Assembly (NCBI GenBank): GCA_947629605.1
Contig: CANREK010000027.1
Coordinates: 1-10,946 of the forward strand
Source: an uncultured Clostridia bacterium
Lineage (GTDB): Bacteria; Bacillota; Clostridia; Christensenellales; Borkfalkiaceae
DNA: 10,946 nt
Reading direction: 5' to 3'
Part shown: piece by piece, positions 7,911-10,946 of the stretch
How the letters are laid out: each line of letters starts with the position of its first letter
How positions within the stretch are numbered: the first letter of the stretch is position 1
Position numbers and translations under genes: made by a program
The notes under the pieces: generated by a model
What the model saw: only the letters and a program-made list of their open reading frames with translations
Told to the model about the DNA's origin: nothing
Database searches by the model: none

Positions 7911-8252
7911 TTACTTCTTCTCTTTGATCTTGGCAGCCTTGCCCGTGCGGCCGCGCAGGTAGTAGAGTTTTGCTCTTCTGACCTTGCCCGCCCTGACGAC
8001 GTTGACATAGGCAACTTTGGGAGAGTGCAGCGGGAAGCAACGCTCGACCCCGACGCCGAAGGAAAGACGGCGCACGGTGAATGTCTCGCGGATACTGCCG
8101 CCCTTTTTGGCGATGACGACGCCCTCGAAGTTCTGGATACGCTCTTTGCCGCCCTCGATGATACGGTAGCCGACCTTGACAGTGTCGCCGACATTGAACG
8201 AGGGAACGTTTGCCTTTAAGCCTTCCGCTTCGATCTGCTCGATGAGACCCAT
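7911..8252 (-). CDS. rplS: 50S ribosomal protein L19
   Basis: L19 sits at the interface of the large and small ribosomal subunits. The 113-residue protein matches the family along its whole length: FNVGDTVKV, EGGKERIQNFEGVVIAKKGG, ETFTVRRLSFGVGVER, FPLHSPKV, then the C-terminal RAGKVRRAKLYYLRGRTGKAAKIKE. The start at 8252 (MGLIEQIEAEG) is chosen because a perfect GGAGG lies 7 nt upstream and the length fits L19. An upstream in-frame ATG at 8315 would add 21 residues unlike L19 and falls at the expected transcription start, so it cannot be used from this promoter. The gene stands alone: it has its own promoter and a strong terminator. The rbgA and rnhB genes that often follow rplS in Bacillota are not here. 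Confidence 0.98.
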   Translation of the reverse strand: MGLIEQIEAEGLKANVPSFNVGDTVKVGYRIIEGGKERIQNFEGVVIAKKGGSIRETFTVRRLSFGVGVERCFPLHSPKVAYVNVVRAGKVRRAKLYYLRGRTGKAAKIKEKK

Positions 8253-8259
8253 GACTTTA

Positions 8260-8264
8260 CCTCC
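8260..8264 (-). promoter_or_regulatory. Ribosome binding site that fixes the rplS start
   Basis: GGAGG on the minus strand, 7 nt before the ATG at 8252. It is the best Shine-Dalgarno sequence in the window and decides between the two candidate starts of rplS. Confidence 0.92.
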
Positions 8265-8287
8265 TGTAATACGCGGCGTTCGTGCCC

Positions 8288-8311
8288 CTTTCGGCAGAGG
8301 ACCGCCCGAAG
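8288..8311 (-). promoter_or_regulatory. Hairpin in the rplS 5' leader, possible regulatory structure
   Basis: The rplS leader runs about 60 nt from the likely transcription start near 8314 to the start codon. Near its 5' end, TTCGGGC and GCCGAA (8304-8310 with 8290-8295) can pair as six base pairs with one bulge around an 8-nt loop. Ribosomal-protein leaders, including L19 leaders in some Bacillota, are known autoregulatory sites. I cannot match this one to a described model, so a role is inference from position only. Confidence 0.35.
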
Positions 8312-8320
8312 TCATTTGCT

Positions 8321-8349
8321 ATTATATCGGATTTGCAAAATTATTGCAA
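8321..8349 (-). promoter_or_regulatory. Sigma-A-type promoter of rplS
   Basis: On the minus strand, TTGCAA (8344-8349) and a consensus TATAAT (8321-8326) are 17 bp apart. The predicted start near 8314 gives a leader of about 60 nt before the rplS ATG. This is the strongest promoter in the window, which fits a ribosomal protein gene. Confidence 0.88.
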
Positions 8350-8418
8350 CCGTTTTTCGATGAAAATTCAAAATTAAAATGGACAAATTAAAAATTATGG
8401 CGAGGCATAATTTAGAAT
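8350..8418. repeat. AT-rich flank of the intergenic repeat
   Basis: This stretch is sharply AT-rich next to GC-rich surroundings and contains two near-copies of aaaattaaaatgg / aaattaaaaattatgg. Its composition mirrors the T-rich run at 8694-8720 on the other side of the inverted-repeat element, so the two may be the ends of one composite element. No gene or clear promoter for the plus strand is seen in it. Confidence 0.4.
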
Positions 8419-8429
8419 GGCGATGTGCG

Positions 8430-8630
8430 GCGTCATGCTGAGCAGTGGAGCAAAAACGCAGTCTACGGGAGAGTGTCCGAAGCATCTCGCCGCACGGAGT
8501 CCGCATTCGCCCCGCGAGATTCTAACTTCGCGCCAAAAGCGGCGCTCGTGCCGTGCTTGGATGTGAATAGAACGCGCACGGGGCGGAATTGCTTTCGTAC
8601 TCTTTACGGCTTTTCGGCTCAGAATGACGC
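8430..8630. repeat. About 200-bp imperfect inverted-repeat element, likely a dispersed non-coding repeat
   Basis: The outer arms, gcgtcatgctgagc (8430-8443) and gctcagaatgacgc (8617-8630), are inverted copies matching at 13 of 14 positions. Nested inside, atctcgc (8484-8490) pairs exactly with gcgagat (8514-8520). Another pair is gtgcggcg (8424-8431, just overlapping the left arm) with cgccgcac (8488-8495). No open reading frame in it resembles a protein. The GTCAT.CTGAGC / GCTCAGAATGAC ends with internal ATCTCGC / GCGAGAT blocks resemble palindromic intergenic repeats I know from many bacterial genomes. Whether it is multicopy here cannot be seen from one window. A structured RNA is the alternative. 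Confidence 0.65.
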
Positions 8631-8652
8631 GGGGCGTTCACTCATGATGAGC

Positions 8653-8682
8653 GCGGCGGCGGGCAATCTTGCCCGCCGCCGC
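8653..8682. repeat. Perfect GC-rich hairpin
   Basis: The 14-nt arms gcggcggcgggcaa (8653-8666) and ttgcccgccgccgc (8669-8682) are exact inverted copies around 2 nt, effectively a 12-bp stem with a 6-nt loop. It lies 36 bp after the VanW gene stop. On the minus strand it is not followed by a T run, so it is not a classic intrinsic terminator for that gene, though such a stem could stall polymerase or protect a 3' end. It may be part of the neighbouring repeat element. Confidence 0.7.
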
Positions 8683-8693
8683 ATTCACCGCAA

Positions 8694-8720
8694 TTTTTCA
8701 TTTTTCATTTTTCATTTTTA
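8694..8720. repeat. Tandem T-rich heptamer run
   Basis: Three perfect copies of tttttca (8694-8700, 8701-8707, 8708-8714) are followed by a partial ttttta. The run ends within the TAA stop codon of the VanW gene (8718-8720). Read on the minus strand it is a run of TGAAAAA units immediately after the stop codon. It may be the right-hand end of the intergenic repeat. Confidence 0.8.
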
Positions 8721-9935
8721 ATTCTCGCTTTTTACCTGTCTTATTCCCTGCACGACGGCGTAGGTGTCGCGGCGGAGAAGGGTGCGCGAGAGCAGCGTCC
8801 CGTTTTCATACACTAAGAGATAGCTCTCGCTTGCGACCCCTTGTTTGGGCGCACGGAGCAGTTTGTCCTCTTCCCCCTCCACGATCTTCTCCTCGGGCGG
8901 ATCGGCGACAAGCAAAATTTTCGTCTCGATGTCGTACGTTTTGCCGTCGGGAAGGCCGTAAAAGGTGAACTTCACGCTCCCGCCCGCCGCAAGGCCGAGA
9001 AGATAGACGGGCACATCATAGGGATTTTTGAATTTGAGGTCGGAGAAATCGGAGACCATGGCGTCGCGGGAACAGGGCACATAGCCGACGGTGAGCGAGT
9101 GCGGTCGGCTCTCGGTGACGTTGAGCCCCGAAAGGAGCGCGGCATTCATGAGCGTCGTGCTCACCTGGCAGACGCCCCCGCCGACGCCGGGCACAAATTC
9201 CCCGCCTGAAATGATGTTGGCCTCCTCAAAACCGTTCTCCCGCGTTCGCTTCCCCACCGTACCGTTGAAGGAGAACTCCTCCCCGGGCAGGAGCACGGTG
9301 CCCGAGATCTTGCTGCACGCGAGGGCGATATTGTGGGCACGGGGTGTATTTTTTTCGTCGAAATAGGTCGTATAGGAAGCGAGCGCACGCGTACGCGCAC
9401 GGAGCTCCTTCTCCGTGACTTTGGCCGCAACGGAAAAGACGGAAAGCGTGATCTCGCTCTCCCCCCTATCGATCGCATTGACGGCATCCGCAACACATTT
9501 GGGGTAGTCACATGCCTGACCCGCGCTCTCTCTTTGATAGACGAAGCCCCGCGCGGAAAAGGAGAGCACGGCATCCCGCGCCGCATAGCTGTGACGGGCG
9601 CAGAGATCGAGAAGATCCTCTTCGAGCCCGACCCAGACCCGCTTGACCTCCGCATGCAGTTCCTCCCCCTTTTTGGCGCGGCGCAAAAGGCTTTGGAGAT
9701 CGTCCCGAAACTCCGTCTCGAACAGTTCATCCCCCTCGGGCGTGTGCACGACAAAGGGCCCAAGCCCCGCAGCGAGCGACTGCCGCACGGTCTCCTCCGC
9801 CGCCGCAAAGGTGAGGCCGCCGACTTCGACCCCGTCTACGGTGACGCCCGCCTTGACTTTTCCGAAGGTCCAGCCGCCCAAAAAAAGAGCGCTCCCCATC
9901 AAAAAGAGCGCAATAAGTATGGTTTTTTTCTTCAT
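8718..9935 (-). CDS. VanW-domain exported protein (YoaR-like)
   Basis: VanW-domain proteins are found at the cell surface of Gram-positive bacteria and in some vancomycin-resistance clusters; their biochemical role is not settled. The 405-residue protein starts with MKKK and a hydrophobic signal or anchor segment (about 5-21). A degenerate peptidoglycan-binding-4-like region covers roughly 28-175. The VanW core runs from about 200 to 315: LLPGEEFSFNGTVGKRTRENGFEEANIISGGE, GGGVCQVSTTLMNAAL with C256, and ESRPHSLTVGYVP with DLKFKNPYDVP. The tail (about 345-400) resembles a G5-like domain. One departure is YVPCSRDA (285-292), where a glycine is usual at the CS position. GGGGAG lies only 3 nt before the ATG, a short spacing. 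The gene starts 8 bp after the PHP gene, so they are likely co-transcribed. Nothing here indicates vancomycin resistance. Confidence 0.9.
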   Translation of the reverse strand: MKKKTILIALFLMGSALFLGGWTFGKVKAGVTVDGVEVGGLTFAAAEETVRQSLAAGLGPFVVHTPEGDELFETEFRDDLQSLLRRAKKGEELHAEVKRVWVGLEEDLLDLCARHSYAARDAVLSFSARGFVYQRESAGQACDYPKCVADAVNAIDRGESEITLSVFSVAAKVTEKELRARTRALASYTTYFDEKNTPRAHNIALACSKISGTVLLPGEEFSFNGTVGKRTRENGFEEANIISGGEFVPGVGGGVCQVSTTLMNAALLSGLNVTESRPHSLTVGYVPCSRDAMVSDFSDLKFKNPYDVPVYLLGLAAGGSVKFTFYGLPDGKTYDIETKILLVADPPEEKIVEGEEDKLLRAPKQGVASESYLLVYENGTLLSRTLLRRDTYAVVQGIRQVKSEN

Positions 9936-9943
9936 CCGCTCCC

Positions 9944-10771
9944 CTATCGGCGGAGCCCGAGCGCGGCGAGGAGCCTGTCGTCGGGTTCAAAGGGGGGAAG
10001 GCCGACCCTGCGCGAAGAGCCCTCCGCGTGGAAGTCCGAGCCGCCCGTCTTTAAGAGCCCTCTCGCATCGGCATAGCGCCCGAAGTACTCTGCCTCTTCC
10101 AAAGTATGCTGCGAATGAAGGCATTCTATTCCGTCGAGGCCGCGGGCCGTTAAATCGTCCATAAGTTGCAGTTTTTTGGCTTCCTCCATCTGAATTCGCC
10201 CGGGATGCGCGAGCACGGCGAGCCCGCCCGTCTTGTGGATGACTTCGAGCGCTTCGAGCGGCGAGGGGCGGCCGATCTCCGAATAGGCGGGACAGCCGAC
10301 GTCGAAGAGCACGGGATAGAGTTCGCCCGGCGAAGCGCCGACCTTCTTTGCGACGGCGCGGACAAGGTGCATCGTGTGGAGAGGCGAATCCTTCACTTTC
10401 ATCTCGGACAGAGCGTCGTCGAGCGTCACATTGATGTGAAGATAGGCGTTGGCCTTGCTTAGAATATCGGCGGCGCGGGCAAGCGCTCCCTCCTTCCTTT
10501 CGCGCAAAAACGCATCATATGTTGCATTTTTTTGGCAATTATAGCCGAGAACGTGGACCTTGCAGCCCGCATAGGCGGAGACTTCCCAGCCGCTCACAAA
10601 GAGCAGCCCTTCCCCCTCCGCCGCCGCTCGTTTTTCGTCGAGACCGTCCATGGAATCGTGGTCGGTCATGGAGATGAGGGCGAGCTCGCTCTCCCGTGCG
10701 AAGCGGGCGATCTCCGCGGGGGAATGCTTGCCGTCCGAATAGTAAGTGTGAATGTGCAGATCGGCTCTCAT
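9944..10771 (-). CDS. PHP-domain metal-dependent phosphoesterase (TrpH/YciV-like, possible RNase AM)
   Basis: PHP enzymes hydrolyse phosphoesters with a cluster of two or three metal ions. The nearest well-known relatives of this length (275 residues) are YciV/TrpH proteins, described as 5'-3' exoribonuclease and 3',5'-bisphosphate nucleotidase. The metal-binding set looks complete: H6 and H8 in DLHIHTYYSDG, H38 in TDHDS, E63 in SGWEVSA, H74 in KVHVLGY, H135 in HTMHLVRA, H189 in LAHPGR, and D246 with H248 in GGSDFHAE. The start at 10771 is chosen because it puts the HxH motif at residues 6-8 and overlaps the recF stop as ATGA. A longer in-frame reading from 10858 would run through recF and adds nothing PHP-like. 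The exact substrate is not visible. Confidence 0.9.
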   Translation of the reverse strand: MRADLHIHTYYSDGKHSPAEIARFARESELALISMTDHDSMDGLDEKRAAAEGEGLLFVSGWEVSAYAGCKVHVLGYNCQKNATYDAFLRERKEGALARAADILSKANAYLHINVTLDDALSEMKVKDSPLHTMHLVRAVAKKVGASPGELYPVLFDVGCPAYSEIGRPSPLEALEVIHKTGGLAVLAHPGRIQMEEAKKLQLMDDLTARGLDGIECLHSQHTLEEAEYFGRYADARGLLKTGGSDFHAEGSSRRVGLPPFEPDDRLLAALGLRR

Positions 10772-10946
10772 GGCACGATTTTTCCCCCTTGGATCCTGAT
10801 TTTGTTGCATTCCGCCCCGTAGAGCACCCGTTCGGCGTGCGTGCAGGTCAGAATGCACTGCACATCGCCGATGCGCGAGAGCAGCTTTTTGCGGCGGGGC
10901 AGGTCGAGTTCGCTCATGACGTCGTCCAAGATGAGAACGGGCGCTT
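10768..10946 (-). CDS. recF: RecF-like recombination ATPase, C-terminal 58 residues only
   Basis: RecF is an SMC-like ABC ATPase that, with RecO and RecR, helps load RecA on single-stranded gaps. Only the end of the gene is in the window; it is open at the right edge in a frame with two leftover bases. The visible part begins with APVLILDDVMSELDLPRRKKLL, which is the Walker B (LILDD) and D-loop (SELD) block in the form typical of RecF. A tail ending in IRIQGGKIVP follows. The stop at 10768-10770 overlaps the ATG of the PHP gene by 4 bp. Other SMC-like ATPases share parts of this motif, but the DDVxSELDxxRRxxLL pattern strongly favours RecF. Confidence 0.85.
   Translation of the reverse strand, partial: APVLILDDVMSELDLPRRKKLLSRIGDVQCILTCTHAERVLYGAECNKIRIQGGKIVP

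Noticed and set aside
8252..8315. Longer rplS starting at the upstream in-frame ATG at 8315
   Set aside because: The extra 21 residues are unlike L19, the ATG falls at the predicted transcription start, and a perfect GGAGG precedes the internal start.
8694..8720. T-rich heptamer run as an intrinsic terminator of a plus-strand transcript
   Set aside because: The GC hairpin ends 11 nt before the run starts, and no plus-strand gene lies upstream.
8425..8721. 98-codon plus-strand frame in the intergenic region
   Set aside because: It runs through the inverted repeat, the GC hairpin and the T-rich run, has no ribosome binding site, and shows no protein-like features.
8718..9935. VanW gene as evidence of vancomycin resistance
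   Set aside because: No vanH, vanA/B, vanX, vanR or vanS genes are nearby, and VanW domains are common in chromosomal surface proteins of Bacillota.
10771..10858. Longer PHP protein starting at 10858
   Set aside because: That stretch codes for the end of recF in another frame, and the HxH motif sits at residues 6-8 when the start at 10771 is used.

Overview
This is a high-GC (by eye about 60%) bacterial chromosomal segment in which every supported gene lies on the minus strand. The order rplS ... dprA-topA-trmFO, the flavin- and folate-dependent TrmFO, a VanW/YoaR-type surface protein and strong GGAGG-type ribosome binding sites point to Bacillota, most likely a high-GC Clostridia lineage such as those common in guts. 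The exact lineage is inference. The sequence reads as housekeeping chromosome. I see no phage, plasmid, CRISPR, transposase or defence genes.

Read in the direction of transcription (from high to low coordinates), the first group is the 3' end of recF (cut by the window edge), a PHP-domain phosphoesterase whose ATG overlaps the recF stop by 4 bp, and a VanW-domain exported protein 8 bp further on. They look like one operon. Below them lies about 465 bp without a gene (8253-8717). It holds a T-rich heptamer run, a perfect GC-rich hairpin, a roughly 200-bp imperfect inverted-repeat element with AT-rich flanks (likely a dispersed non-coding repeat), and then the promoter and leader of rplS.

rplS (ribosomal protein L19) stands alone between a near-consensus sigma-A promoter and a strong intrinsic terminator. 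A second clear sigma-A promoter then drives a 694-aa polytopic membrane protein related to PMT/GT39 protein glycosyltransferases. Downstream come comM (YifB-type AAA+ ATPase), dprA, topA and trmFO, with gaps of 25, 5 and 18 bp and finally a 4-bp overlap, so this is probably one long transcript. ComM and DprA handle incoming single-stranded DNA in natural transformation. TopA controls supercoiling. TrmFO makes the m5U54 of tRNA and runs off the window.

No gene cluster here clearly forms an undescribed system. The points most worth a second look are the PMT-like protein with eroded catalytic-loop motifs and a roughly 200-residue extracytoplasmic insert, its placement with comM between rplS and dprA, the composite repeat at 8350-8720, a decamer shared by the rplS leader and terminator, and the recF-PHP-VanW arrangement.
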